DNA of 64,000 nucleotides, from positions 274,613 through 338,612 of the forward strand of contig JAJVDF010000164.1 in assembly GCA_022410635.1 (NCBI GenBank). Direction: 5' to 3'. Positions 33,783 through 46,290 of this stretch are shown piece after piece (position 1 is the first letter of the stretch; the number at the start of each line of letters is the position of its first letter). Both the position numbers and the translations under genes were made by a program. This DNA comes from Tretioscincus oriximinensis (lineage: Eukaryota > Chordata > Lepidosauria > Squamata > Gymnophthalmidae). The notes under the pieces are model-generated. The model was given only the letters and a program-made list of their open reading frames with translations, was not told the origin of the DNA and made no database searches.

Positions 33783-35244
33783 AAGACTGCAACCACTCTG
33801 CCATTTAGAAAATCACAAACAAGCATATCTTTACCACAACACTAGGCCTTAACTTAAATCCTAAACTTTCTCATATGTTAAGTCTTTACAGGCATCTCAG
33901 CATCAAAGAAATGTGTGCACTATTTGGTGAAGTAGTAAATTCATTCTGCACACAAGCACATTAACAGAGAACATATCAGAAAATCCATTTTCACTGAGCA
34001 AATTCCCAGACTTCAAGGTTATAATATAAATAGCTCTATGCAAAATATATGGCACCAAGATTGTGGTGTTAGATAAAAAGGGTTATTTATTTACTTAGGC
34101 ATTTATATCGTGCACTTCACCCAGGGCAGGCAACAAGAGCAAGTACAAATGTAACCTACTCTTCCACCTACCCTTCTGGAAGGACAAAATCTCCAATCCC
34201 TCTCTCTTTCTTGTAAATACTATAAAGAATAAAAACATGGATTGCATTGAGCATCAGCTCTGCTGGCTAAGACTGAATTTAAGTCCAACAAATACCTGCC
34301 AATTAGACTGGCTTNCTCTATACACAGAAAAGAGAGAGAAAAGGAAATTTTATTCCCTGGTAGAACAAAATAGGCATTGTACTATTCACTTTTTGCGCTA
34401 GTCTGAACAAATCTCAAGTGCTTTCTTTTCTGTTCCTAGTATCTTGCTTGTCTTGCTGGGATAAGTAGCAACAAGCGATGAGTGCTCTCCCACATGTTTT
34501 CTTTGCTGAAAGTGTAATAAACATCTCTGTTTTGAAAGCATCTCTGCTGCACTAAACACCGTGCCAGAAAGGTTCTGTGTATCCTGGGTGATCATTACTT
34601 TGATTGCTGGAGCACTTGGGGAAAAAACTAGTATTCACATAGTGTGTTAAAAAAGCAAGAGTGAGAGAAAGCAAGAGAAAAAGACAGAAAAGGTCTTTCT
34701 GCACTGACCTTTTTATTTCCTGATTGAGAATCTTTTGACTGTATGGTAGAGTGAACTAGATGGTAGGGTGTCTTCCATTACCTACTGCTGTCTGCTGTTT
34801 GCATAAGATGGAACGTATTATATACCAGGAGGTCCAAATTGGCCTGACCATTTCTGGGACAGAATACTGGTAGACCTTGATAAGAGGAGACCTGCTGGGC
34901 TAGAAAATGTTCATTTCTCACACAGTGGGGCCCCAACTGTTTCTGAACATTTTCAACTTTCAACTGCTCTTAACTATCTGCAAATGGCCCTTGGAAAGAT
35001 CTCACCAGTTTCTCCAATCTAGAAATAGTACCTAAGTATCCATTCTACAGGTGTTACAGGGTCACTGTCAAAATGGATCCCCTGGACCTTCATGTGAGCT
35101 TCAAGGGAACATGGGCACAGACATAAAACAGTATCTATCAGATCTGGATTTGGATCAGATCTGGATCAGTAACTACAGAAAGGCTTAAAGAAAGCTGGAA
35201 AGTGAGTAAACCTGTGTCTTTACATTTGTACTGACCTGCACTCA
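33783..35244. other. Unique sequence
   Basis: A possible inverted retroposon tail (TTATTTATTTACTTAGGCAT) sits at 34083-34110. A GATCTGGATC-rich simple patch lies at 35140-35168. Nothing else. Confidence 0.35.
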
Positions 35245-35362
35245 GATGTTGCTTGCTTATGTATTCCACCATACCTGGATTTTTTAGAGTTAAGCGTGGA
35301 TATTCCAGAATATCCATGCTTTATTCCAAATATCCAAATAAGCAGAATAAGTAAGCAACCTC
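35245..35362. mobile_element. Fold-back element, about 118 bp
   Basis: The outer arms GTTGCTTGCTTAT and ATAAGTAAGCAAC are inverted with one mismatch. The centre is a perfect TGGATATTC-CA-GAATATCCA (35297-35316). Intermediate parts pair imperfectly (TTAAGCGTGGA / TCCATGCTTTA). It looks like a small MITE; no duplication was identified. Confidence 0.5.
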
Positions 35363-35914
35363 CAGTTGGATTAACAAACATCCATGTATTTTTTTTTACA
35401 TACATAATAAAAACAGTGCCAACACTTTGGAATAAAAAGGTCACCTAAAAGGCAGAAAAGCGATGATCATGAACAAAGTAATGCTGTTAATCCATTATCA
35501 GTTTTCACTAATCGTGTGGTTTTTCCTCAGTGCATTAAGTACCATTAAAATCAATTGGAGGAAAAGTGTTATCTAGCTGTTTTTTCTAAACCAAACATGC
35601 TGGAAAATGTTCTAATGCATACCAAATGTTCTTGGCTCTTTTTCTATTCTTTGAAACCTTTAAAACGTTGAAACTAGCGATTTGGTATTTTACATAATTT
35701 TCTTAAAATGTATCAATAAAACCTTACAAAAATTGCTTAAAACAAAGCAAAATAAAAGCAAAAACTAGTCAGATTCAAATTCTCAGCCACCAGGGTGGTG
35801 GTAGAAATGCAAGATTTTAGGATGGCTACTAGAATGACTTTAATGTAGCTTGCTGGTAACCTAGATCTCATCTTGCTCAGATAACAAGACTGAAAATCCA
35901 TGGTGGGAGTATGG

Positions 35915-36110
35915 GTAATTAAGAACCTAAGGGGATCATTATTGGATTGGACCAAAGCCCATCTCATCCAGCATCTTTTCTCACTGAGTGATCCATTAGG
36001 ATTCTATTTTCTCTCTGACCTGGAGGCACGAATTCTGGGAGCCAATGATACAGTGGTTCTTCATTAATTTAGCCAATCCTTCCTTAAAACTATCTTGTCT
36101 GGTTGTATAT
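35915..36110 (-). mobile_element. CR1 3' end, old subfamily, minus strand
   Basis: TTAAGAACCTAAGGGGATCA, TTGGACCAAAGCCCATCTCA and TCCAGCATCTTTTCTCACTG follow the order of inverted CR1 tails with many substitutions. It ends near TTTAGCCAATCCTTCCTTAA (last ORF2 codons). Confidence 0.65.
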
Positions 36111-37398
36111 ACAGATTATATGCGTATTAGTGACACATTCGACTTCAAATGTCAGTTGAAGAAGACAAATAAGAAAAGGAAGCTCCTTTTGTTCGAAAAC
36201 CTTGCCCACTTCTCAGCTCACCAGGTATTCAGAATATTTGAAATCTGCTTGACAATGTGATATTAGGAGTGGCAAAATTCCAAGGGGGATGCAATTTAAT
36301 TACCAGCTGCAACTGATTTTAAAAAATAGTGGTCTAAAGCAAGTGCCTGTTTAGAAAAGGGGCAAATCATTTTCTGTTTGCTTCTACATAGTCCTCCTGA
36401 GGTCTGTTCATGGATTATCATTCTAGTTGCAGAGCCTGCAAGTGGAAGCCTGTGACATTTGATCTCTTGCTGTTTGCACTGCTGCTTACCAAATGAAATG
36501 TGTGACAGCCCCTTGCTCTTCAAATGACCTCTGTGCTCCGCATGCACACATTACCTGCTGTAGGAGGGAATCATTACGGCAAGCTCATCTCAGTACCTAG
36601 CCATGCATGTCCACCCCTCCCTGCATGAAACAATAGCTGGCTTTCATATTTCACTGCCTTTTATTCATAGAACCTCCATCACAAAAGCCAGCTACAATGG
36701 TCTCTCCTCTATGTCCTTTGCTCTTCCCAATCCAGACTCCATCTTCCCAAGGTGCTTAGTTCAGAAAGGGTTGTTATCACTGCAAGCAAACAACATTGCA
36801 CCACTTTTTCTGTAAAGTCAAGTTGTGAGAATACCAGCCAAATATAATGGAGGAAGCATACTAAGGTCCCCCCACTCCCCAAATATTAGGTTGATAGGGT
36901 TTATATTCTGCCCTTTCACTACAAACCAAAAAAGCATATTGCAAAGATTCAAAAAAGTCTGATTATAAAGCACAATGAAAGCAAAAACAACACAGCTGCA
37001 ATATAAAAGCATAACGGATTTTACACAAGGGGTCTCTGTTAATTCCCCACAACATTAAAGTGCAGCCAAATAACCCCATAAGGCTAAATAGAAGAAATCC
37101 ACTTACACATTAGGTTTGAAAATAGTGTTGGCATTGGCTGGATCTCAAGGGCACACAATGATGGGAGTTTAGGAACATCTGGAGTGCCAATATTGCCCAA
37201 GGGGGAGGTTAAATCACATTGAGTTCAATTCTATCCAAANCCCACAAACTTCAAAGCCCCAAATCTCAGGACAATCTCATCTGCTAATTCAAAAGAACAG
37301 AAAAAAATCTGGGACAAGATACTTCCCAGGGTACTAGAGTTCCTTAAGTAATTCAAGGCTTTGAAAATTTTCATGAAATTGGCCCTTTCTTCACTTTT
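36111..37398. other. Unique sequence
   Basis: No element recognised. A TTTATATTCTGCCCTTTC phrase at 36900-36917 may be an inverted LINE tail scrap. Confidence 0.35.
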
Positions 37399-37437
37399 CC
37401 TGTTCCAAATCTACTGCTCCAGTAGATTTGGAACAGG
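37399..37437. repeat. Perfect hairpin, 18-bp arms, 3-nt loop
   Basis: CCTGTTCCAAATCTACTG (37399-37416), CTC loop, and the exact inverse CAGTAGATTTGGAACAGG (37420-37437). No adjoining repeat explains it. Confidence 0.97.
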
Positions 37438-38649
37438 CAATTTGTCCTATACCTGTGCCATCTCATGGCAATTACATGATCTTGGCTAACATCTACACTA
37501 GTCTTAAAGCTTGCGTTGCTTCAGAGCCAGTCCCCAAATCTTTGCCTTAGTTCCCCAGGAGAGGTGGGGTCTATTTCANGAGCAAAAGAAGGTGTGCCAT
37601 CAGAATGGGTCTTCCTACAAATTAGGGCATAATGGTACTTTCTACCCACTTTGTGATCTCACTTCATTTGGTACAGTGCGGGGGAGGGGCTCTCTGGTTC
37701 ATACTGTATAGTCAGAAGAAGTCTGAAGAGGTCCACAACAAATCCTAATACTTATACATCTAAGTACAAAAAATTAATTGATTTAGCAAGGCAGATGCTA
37801 TAATGATGTTCTTAGGCAATCATCTCTAATTTCCAAATTATTTTCAAGGGAAACTCAAAGTTACAGTACTAAAAAGTACTAATAAATCTTTTAACGCAAG
37901 TCTAATAAATGGTCATAAATGTCCAGAATAAATGCATGCAAATGAATTATATATTTGTAATGAATGATATATGCAAGCAAGAAAAGTGTGTATATTTGCA
38001 AATATGTGTATTTGGTTTAGGTGAAAACTATTTGAAATTCACATTCACTTACCTTTATGCATGATGTGGGCCTATTTATTCCCCAATTTATAAAATACAC
38101 ATAAATTGAAATCTGTCCAAATCAAAAGTTAAATCTCCATGGATCTCTAAAATTGGTTCTCAATTGAATAGTCACCAGACTTTTCAAACATTCTTACAGG
38201 AACCTCAGGACTTCTTAAAGGTTAGACATGAGCATCTTCAGTCACAGATACAGTTGTTAGCAGCTCAGGCTGTCTCTTCATTTTTGTTTCAAGCATGGGA
38301 GTTTTAGGTTTACTAGATTGTGATTGCTTTGAGTCAGCTGCATTGCCAATGATATCAGAGGGATATAGTGTTTCAGTTTGCAATGACATCGTTCTCTTCA
38401 TAATCTTTCAGAAAGGAATCTGCAACCCATTTCCAAATTACATTACATTTATTCTATTATATGCTGCCTTCAATCATTGATACACAAGGCAACAGACATA
38501 GCACATTCTTCAGCAGTACATTATTCTTACAACAAATTAGTGAGATAGTTTAGAATGAGAGATAGTTTCTATTAAAGTCAAATTATTTTGCAGAAGCATA
38601 TTGTTTCGTCTATATTTAATGCCCACAACAAAAAATGAAGTTTATTAAT
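37438..38649. other. Unique AT-rich sequence
   Basis: Nothing recognised; 37740-38130 is notably AT-rich. Confidence 0.4.
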
Positions 38650-38785
38650 CAAGTCAAGGTTGACTGATAGGAAAACTCTATAGACATCTCTATGGACATC
38701 AGTTTCTTTTGGCAGAGATATGGTGATTTACCATTGCCTACTTCTGAAGAAAGGAACCTTCTGCTTTTCAGGCAGTCTGCTGTAG
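38650..38785 (-). mobile_element. Old tRNA-type SINE-C
   Basis: TCTATGGACATCAGTTTCTT, TTGGCAGAGATATGGTGATT, TACCATTGCCTACTTCTGAA and CTTCTGCTTTTCAGGCAGTC follow the SINE-C order. The tRNA-like end is cut short. Confidence 0.6.
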
Positions 38786-40486
38786 AATATAAGAAATTTC
38801 AGTTGCTCTTCTGTTCTTGGCTTCCCCCTTCAGAAGTAAGATGTTTCTCAGTGACCCAATAGCCTAGATCTAGACTGTCCATAACCAGAATGTGTTCCTA
38901 CAAAATCACCAGACAGGACTACCAGTTGAGAGCTGATTAAGGCTATCTCCAGATAGCAAAAGGTAATATGAGATAAAAATTGGTAAGCTTATCTTTCAGT
39001 CAATTGGAAACTTTTTGAAATGGCTCAGCTGGAACTAAACGGCGTTAATACAGATCAACCAAGTGCCTAAGATTCCTAACCAAGCTACTGTATTCTGGTA
39101 AGATTCAAAGATATGATCCACTATTACATGAAACTAGGTATTGGTACTTTGGATTCAGTAACTTGGCAATATATTGGGAACGCCATACATACAGTATATA
39201 GGAATTCTCGTACATGTCAAGACAGTCATGAGTTTTAGACTGCAACTGAAGAAGGCATAAACTAGTTAAATTATTTTCAGTAAATGATGGTTTTGTTTTT
39301 ATTTAGCAATCATATCTCAACATCAAATCCTCTGAATATTTTTGAACAGTGTGTTAAGCTTTGTGACTAACATCTATCATCACGTGTAGTTGATTTGCTT
39401 CCTCCAGCTCTCTCTAGTGGGAATCTGTGTGAGCAATTAAAACTCTGTTTGATATGGCTGACTGGAGTTTGTGGCTTTGAGCATACAGATGAGGAGATAT
39501 ATGACAAAGGAAGACAAAAGGAGCATACACAGGACTTGAAGTGATAGCCTGAATAAGCATTTTTAGAAGAATAATCCAGAAGACTTTTCTTCTTTGGATT
39601 GACAACCACACTCACTAGAGAATGGTGGCACTTCCTATACTGCACTGTACAAGTCAATTCCTTGTCACATTCTTGCTGATGTCAGGTTTATAATATGGGA
39701 CAGAATAAAGTCCAATGCAAAAAGTGCATCTATTTTTCAAAGAAATGTTATATGGTAGACATATACTTAATCACAGCTCGTTTGTGTGGTTTTGAAGACT
39801 ATCTTCCCTTCAATTCTAAAATAAAAACTAAATATATGCTTTTTTCACCCTAAAAAGGCACCTTGGCTAAAATTACACAGGAAAAGGCAAACCAGGAAGC
39901 TAAACCAATATTTGCTTGCAAAGGAAATAATCAATTGTGACTGATGTTCATAGTATCACTGTATATCATGTTTCACAACCCACCTGCAATTTGTTCAGTT
40001 TCATTTTAGCAGGACAAGATAACAGTTAACTGCTTAGTCTGCTAATTATTTTAACAGTATATTTTGATATAAAACATTTTTATTCAGCTTTTATATCCTT
40101 CCTGGATTCAATGATGCTGCCTCCAAAGTGAACAGAGTTAGGACTATCATCTCAATCATACATTGAGTTGTGGAGTTTTAAGTAGAATTGACCCCTCTGA
40201 AAATTGGTCCCAGTAATCTACACAAATCTCATGATTTGGTATATTGGCACAAAGCTTCAAATCCAGAATGAAATGAAAGGACAGAAGCCTCACATAGACA
40301 CTACAGCAATGTGGAACCAATATGTTAAAAGGAGGTGGTCTCCACTCACTGGATTTGCTCAATAAATCCTGGGCTCCCAACAAACAGAGCAGACTGTTGG
40401 TGAGTATGCATCATCTGAAGTATAGGTTTTTTTTNCCAAAAACTGCCTTCAAAATTTGACAAGTTTTGGGTAGGATGCAGTTACAT
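38786..40486. other. Unique sequence
   Basis: About 1.7 kb with no recognised element. A/T-rich near 40060-40100, possibly an old retroposon tail. Confidence 0.4.
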
Positions 40487-41840
40487 GAAAACATAAGAAG
40501 AACCATACTGGATTGGGCCACAGCCCATCTAGTACAACATTCTGTATCACACAGAGGCCCAAGATGCACCTGGGAAATCCGAACAGAGGAAAGCAAGTTA
40601 TGCCCTGTTTATGACTCTCTGCAAATGGTATTTCAGGAGCACTACCTGTTGCTCCATCCCAGAGGCAGCATCCAGACATCCTTCCTAGTACCCATTTATA
40701 CCCTAGGTATCCATAAAACTGTCTAGTCCTGTTTTGAAGCTATCCAAGCTGTTAGCTACCACTGCCTCTTCAGGAATAAATTCCACAGGNCGATGACTCT
40801 CTGGGTGAAAAAATACTTTCCTTTGTCTGTTCTCACTTTTTTGCCCATCAGTTTCAAGGAGTGCCCTCTGAGCCTAGTGTTGTGATAGAGAAAACATTTT
40901 TTCTCTATCCACCCTATCCATCTCACGCATGATTTTGTACACTTCAATCAGATCACCTGTCAAACGTCACCTTTCGAGGCTGAAGAGACCCAGACGTTGC
41001 AGCTTGACTTCATAAGGGAGATGCTCCGGACCCTTGATCATTCTTATTGCCCTTTTCTGCACCTTCTCTAGTTCCACAATATCCCTCTTGAGATGTAGTG
41101 ACCAGAACCGAACACAGTATTCCAAATATGGCCTCACCACAGATTTATAAAGAGGCAAAACAACATTTGCTGACTTGTTCTCGATTCCTTTCCTAATTAT
41201 CCTCAACATGGAATTTGCCTTTTTTGCTGCTGCTGCACACTGGGTTGAACATCTTCACTGCATTGTGCTCCAACACCCCAAGATCCTTTTCTTGCTCAGT
41301 CACAGAAAGCTTGGTTCCCATCAGTTGATAGGAGTAGTTGGGGTTCTTTGCCCCAATGTGCATGACTTTGCACTTGCTTAAATTGAAGTGCATTTGCCAC
41401 TTTGATTCCTACTCATCCAATTTCAGTAGATCACTCTGGAGTGCCTTACAATCATTTTCAGTTTTCACTACCCTGAACAGTTTAGTGCCATCAGCGAACT
41501 TGGCTACTTCACTATTTATCTNGACATCCAGATTGTTTATGAATATACTGAAAAGCAAAGGTCCCAGTACGGACCCCTGGTGTACACCACTTCTTACCTC
41601 TTTCCACTCAGAGAACTGTCCATTTAATACTACCCTCTGTTACCTATCTTTTAGCCAGTTTTCAATCCAGGACAAAGTCTGTCCTCTTATACCATGAGTC
41701 TGGAGCTTTTTTAGGAGCCTTTGATGAGGGACTTCATCAAAAGCCTTCTGAAAATCTAGATAAACAATATCAACTGGTTCCCCTTTATCTACATNTTTGT
41801 TAACACTCCCAAAGAATTCTAGCAAGTTACATTGCTTTTA
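40487..41840 (-). mobile_element. CR1 LINE, longest copy, inactivated reverse transcriptase
   Basis: Read on the minus strand from 41840. The segment DIVYLDFQKAFDEVPHQ is the first catalytic aspartate block of the reverse transcriptase. [14 protein letters not shown] follows near 41570. The second catalytic block reads VAKFADGTKLF near 41478-41505, where active enzymes have FADD. A TAG stop follows within DE*ESKWQMHFN near 41410, then LSKCKVMHIGAKNP. A frame change leads to NVVLPLYKSVVRPYLEY and LERVQ-type thumb/C-terminal sequence (40967-41140), then the GKYFFTQRVI end and the 3' UTR (to 40487). The catalytic Asp to Gly change, the stop and the frameshifts make it dead. It lacks the N-terminal endonuclease. 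Confidence 0.95.
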
Positions 41841-42159
41841 AAGCGTTGAGAGAGCACTATGACACTTCTATCCTANTTAAGGGTGATTCTGCAAGTCAGT
41901 GCTAGAAACCCATGCTTTTCTAATTTACTATTCAAAAGTTCCAGTAGCCACGGATTTTAATGGAACTAGAATATGAGGATACTTATACTTTGGATACCTC
42001 CATGAAATGGATCACAACAATATAGTTGCCCCTTGTGGATCCTGTCTGTAAGGATTTGTTACTGGCATTGTTTGTTTTTAGTAGTAGTAAAAGACTAAAA
42101 GCAGGAAGAGAAGGAGCAGCAGAAGATCAGGTAGATAACAGTGTTATGAAAGTAATAAG
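41841..42159. other. Unique sequence
   Basis: About 320 bp between the CR1 and a Bov-B scrap; nothing recognised. Confidence 0.4.
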
Positions 42160-42230
42160 TATGAGTTTGGCAGATTTTGAGAGGCTGTAATCCATGGGAT
42201 CATAAAGAGTCGTGAACTGAAAGACTAAAC
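42160..42230 (+). mobile_element. Bov-B/RTE LINE 3' end fragment
   Basis: GGCAGATTTTGAGAGGCTGT, AATCCATGGGATCATAAAGA, GTCGTGAACTGAAAGACTAA resemble the Bov-B 3' end as I recall it. Only about 70 bp remain. Confidence 0.55.
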
Positions 42231-43189
42231 AAAATCAAAATCTAGCTGCTTGATACGTTCCACCCATTCTTATAGCTGCTCCAAATAACTTTAGGAAAAT
42301 AAGTCCAATGGCAAGGAATGATGAAAGTTGTTGTGCAGCAATGTCTAGAAGGCCAGATCACCATTTTAGAGATGGGGCTGAAGAAGTGCTCCTAGAGGTT
42401 TAGACAGCACTGTACTTACTTAGGAAAAAAGCTCATTGAATAGAAACTTTTTCTAGGTGAACAAACTCAATCTGGGGAAATAGAATGGGTCGTTTAGCAT
42501 TTCCCATCCCTTCCTGTTGCTACTGCTTTCATTCTTCTCTTCCCCTCTCCCTGCCGCTTCTCCCCTCCTCTTTTCTCTACAGTAGTCCTGCAACCCTGTC
42601 TTGTCCTATGGGCTGGCATTGTGTGCCAGTCTGTTGTTAGCGCCACCATTTTGGAGGTGCAATTTTTCACTTCAGGGTAGAAGGATGATCAAAATTTTGG
42701 TTTTATGTAGGGTATGATACTGAGAAGTGATCCTGGTCTCCAAATATCACAGTAAGTACAAATATGTGAACTGCTTTTTAACAGCTTGGGGCATGCACTA
42801 GATTCCTGAGAGCTTTATCTCATGCTTTCAATAGGGTTATCAGAGATATGTGCTGTTACTTTAGAGACACCAATACTATTAGCATTAAGTATCTAAAAAA
42901 TACTGAAATATACTGAGGCTTATTTAGTTGGTTAATTAACTGATTAAGTGATTAGAAGCAGCATAATTAATTGACTAAGAAAGCTTTAATTGCTTGACAA
43001 CCCCGCCACATCACATGGAAGGATAGTCTGGATTTTTTTTAGAAATAGGAGTGGGCAACGAATGTGTTTACAATATACGAACCAGAATGAGCATAGATTA
43101 CAAGAACAAACAACACCGAAGGTTGGCTGGAAGAGAATGGGAATCTTTAATGACACTCAATGAAGCTGACTACCTCTTACTATCAAAAG
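42231..43189. other. Unique sequence
   Basis: A pyrimidine-rich patch lies at 42535-42583 (two internal purine interruptions). TTAATTAACTGATTAAGTGA at about 42932 is AT-rich. No element recognised. Confidence 0.4.
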
Positions 43190-43278
43190 AGATGAAGACA
43201 GCAACCAGGTTTGATAGTTTTAAGAAAGGCCTGGACAAATTCATGGAGGGCAGATCTATCAATGGATACAAGAACTGA
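43190..43278 (+). mobile_element. CR1-clade ORF2 C-terminus
   Basis: Codons for FDSFKKGLDKFMEGRSINGY, then KN and a stop at 43276-43278. This is the same C-terminal motif as SLDSFKTGLDRFMDTKGINGY-type copies but a different subfamily. The upstream open part (from 43051) is less clearly LINE. No 3' UTR octamers follow. Confidence 0.75.
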
Positions 43279-44589
43279 TGCCTGGATACCTTGCAATTTG
43301 GTTTCAAAATACAGATCTTTANTTTCATCAGTATCTAGGCACATTACATCTTCTTTTAATCAAGGCTTGAAGTAGAGGAGAACCTAAATTGAAAAACCTG
43401 CATCGATGACATGTATGTTTATTCACATGGCAGACTCTTCACAAAAGTGTGTGTCTCGGAGACAACACAAGCACTCTACTGCCTCCTCTTTTCCTGATTT
43501 GTAACATCTCGCAGAGACTTTCTGAAAGGGCACATGTTTTTCAATAAACACTCTCACACATTTTTGCCCACACCTGGCACTCGCTTACTTGGATGACACA
43601 TCAGTAGTAAGTCTTATTTTGAAATAACAAAGCACTTCATCAAGTTAAGAGGCCCAGGAGGGAAGCACTCCCTGATGGGAACTCTTGAAAAGGCAGACAT
43701 ATTCAGAGGTTAATTATTGGGTTGTCTTCTAAAGCAAACTCCTGCCTAGTAAAGACTGCAGATGCATGTGCTTTGAGAGTCGTTATACATCCAGATACTT
43801 GAATAGAAAGAGCTCATCTACCCAGTCAGCTGGCCACGATGGCAGCAAGGAGACATCATTCACTAGGTTAGCCCACCTCCAGCCACAGCCTCATTCCCCA
43901 GGGCTGTGAGCAGGAGCAAGCAGCTCGTTTGCTTTCATTTTGCACCCAAATGTCAAATAGGAGACCATGTACTTCTGCCACAGCACACACTAGGCATTGT
44001 GATAAGACCTAAAGAAGCTCTTTTTGAAATTCACCAAATCTGATTTTTAAAAATTCTGGATTTGGGGGAGAATCCGAGACTTAATCCTGGTGTGGCTGGG
44101 TTAGCACATGCAAAAAAACTGAGAGAATTCTAGCCACTCTGGGAGGTGTGGTAACTTCAGAATGCCACCACTACTCTGTCAAGCCCTCTATTAAGCACCT
44201 GTTCCAGGATACAATTTAGAACTAGGGCCAATGTAGAAAGAGGCCTATAATTGAACACATTTCTTTGGTAGTGCTATCTAAAGAGCCAACAGAGTACAAT
44301 GAATTGAAAGTAAGGTGAATGGGAAAAAGCTGCAGAACTGCTCAGGTTGATGTGAGAGAATAGTATGGACAGTTTCCCACATTCATTAAGCCAACTTTAC
44401 TTTGGTTCCTTCTACTCCCTTCACATACTCTTCAAGAAGAGAAAGCTTACCATTTTCACCTCAAGTTCACAGGCAGTCAGTGGGTTAGCTTTTGCTCTTG
44501 ACTTTTATGATGAAATGATTGCATGAGAATTAATTTAATGGCACGTTTGGCTGCCTCAACTTAAAGGCCTTTGATGTTTAGCTTTTGGC
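43279..44589. other. Unique sequence
   Basis: No element certain. About 44190-44250 (CAGGATACAATTTAGAACTA, GGGCCAATGTAGAAAGAGGC) may be half of a palindromic MITE related to 2684-2850. Confidence 0.35.
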
Positions 44590-44700
44590 AGTTATATCTT
44601 AGGAACATTCTAAACACATTATCTTTTTATTGTTGTAACTTACTCTGGGACATTCTGGTGAAGGGTGGAATATAATCCTTAAATAAAAATAAATACCGAC
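44590..44700 (+). mobile_element. L2-like 3' tail
   Basis: ATTGTTGTAACTTACTCTGG, GTGAAGGGTGGAATATAATC and an AAATAAAAATAAATA end. This form of tail is typical of L2-type LINE ends in reptiles. The body is unrecognisable. Confidence 0.45.
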
Positions 44701-45512
44701 CAAGACAATCATGTTCTGTTTTCTTGCCAAAGAAGGGGAAAAGATGAATGGTTCGTTTATAGATGTGATTCAAAGCAGCCCTGTATTCCTAAAGCTTTTC
44801 TTACTCACTCTCTAGTATTTCTCCCTCAACGTTTTATTGTCTTGCTAATAGCACAAACTGCCTTCCAGTTCGTGACAACATTTGAGATTAACTAATACAG
44901 TAAGACGAGACAAGTACAAAGGAAAAAAGAAATCCAATTGCACCTATTTGTTCAGCCAAATTGGAGCTATGTCAGTTACTGGTGGCGGCAGCAGACTCAA
45001 GAAAAGTTACATTAGTGCTATGACACTGCAGAAATGAAGCTGAGCAATGATTGTTTTGAATTTATCACCATAATCTCAAGGCGTTTTCCAGGAATGAAGA
45101 CAGTGTGGAATTTAAGACTCCATCCAATGCTATACTCACTGGCTGAAGAGTTACAACAGAGACAGACATGGGCTCTATTGAAAATATATTACCAGCAATA
45201 CTGTGGCTTAAACTGCNTTCAAGAATCCAAACGGCTGACCATAAAATATGTGCAGGCCAGTCAACTTCTATAAAAAGGTCAGGAACTAACAGTCTACAGA
45301 CTGAATTGTCTTCTACGGCAATACTATGTAGCTGGCAACATTCTTCTTCATTTACAGTAGCATTAACCATTTTAGGTGAGTAGGAAGGTTGGGTGGTAGT
45401 TAACACGTATGTAACTACAGTATATACACATTTATACATTGGTCCATCTGAATTCTCACTAATTCTCTTGTGATACTGATAAATCCTATCAGATGGAATT
45501 ACTTGTAATATA
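44701..45512. other. Unique sequence with a chance 151-codon frame
   Basis: A minus-strand frame covers 45065-45520 but begins inside the mini-element at 45513-45586, contains an N and shows no family motif. An open frame of this size is expected about once by chance in this much sequence. Confidence 0.45.
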
Positions 45513-45586
45513 CGGCTCAAAACAATTAAGGGAACATTTAGTGTTACATTGTTATGCTAACGTGTTCCCTTAATTGTTTTGAGCAG
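45513..45586. mobile_element. Tc1/mariner-like mini-element, 74 bp
   Basis: TA flanks both ends. CGGCTCAAAACAATTAAGGG, AACA (45513-45536) is the inverse of TGTTCCCTTAATTGTTTTGA, GCAG (45563-45586) with one mismatch in 24. The 26-bp centre codes for nothing. TA duplication and CTGCTCAAAA-type ends point to the Tc1/mariner superfamily. Confidence 0.88.
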
Positions 45587-46224
45587 TATATATACAAAAG
45601 GTACAAATGGTGGTAAGAGAGCTAGGGGTGAATGGGAGGAGAAATGTAAGGATACATTTATATGTAGTGAACAAAAAGAAGCATCACAGAGGGGATTTTG
45701 AGNCCAGGCATGAGATTGTTCATACATTTTCTTATTTTCCTTTCATGAACACTCCAAGAAATTATAAATTGAGAATGCAAAGATCATACACTACTGATTC
45801 TGAGGTGATTTTGTGGTGCTTCTTTTGCTATGTATAAACACAGCCTAAACTCTATATGGCATGGTATGCTGCCAGGTTACAAAAGAGAAGCTTTTAATTT
45901 TCTGACCAAAGTGTTTTGACTAGACACTTCTGGGGCTGCATTCAGATGCCTAGCCAGGATCTATTATTTATCAGGATGAATAACTGCACGGCACATCTTG
46001 TCTGTAGTCATTGGAACATGCTTGTGGACTGCTTATAAGTATTTTTGTGCCTGTATTCTCTATAGCTTTGTTTGGTACAGATGGCACATATTTACACCCA
46101 CGTATGACCGCTGTTAGGTTTGTCCATTGCCTGGATGCTCATTGGTCCTGAGTAGGAATGGCCTAAATCTAAGGATAGAAAATCTGACTGTGGACTTAAA
46201 CGGTTTCAATTTAAGTAGTGGAGC
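45587..46224. other. Unique sequence
   Basis: Nothing recognised. Confidence 0.4.
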
Positions 46225-46290
46225 AAATGGGCAGTTTGAGACCTTCGAGTATAGGGTGGGTCATAAGTACAAATAGATATACAGATAGAT
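46225..46290 (+). mobile_element. Retroposon 3' tail (AAAT/GATA-type)
   Basis: TTTGAGACCTTCGAGTATAG, GGTGGGTCATAAGTACAAAT then (AGAT)n. This is the SINE-A tail; the body is lost. Confidence 0.6.

Noticed and set aside
45065..45520. 151-codon minus-strand open frame
   Set aside because: Starts inside a transposon hairpin, contains an N, shows no domain or family motif, and about one frame this long is expected by chance in 64 kb.
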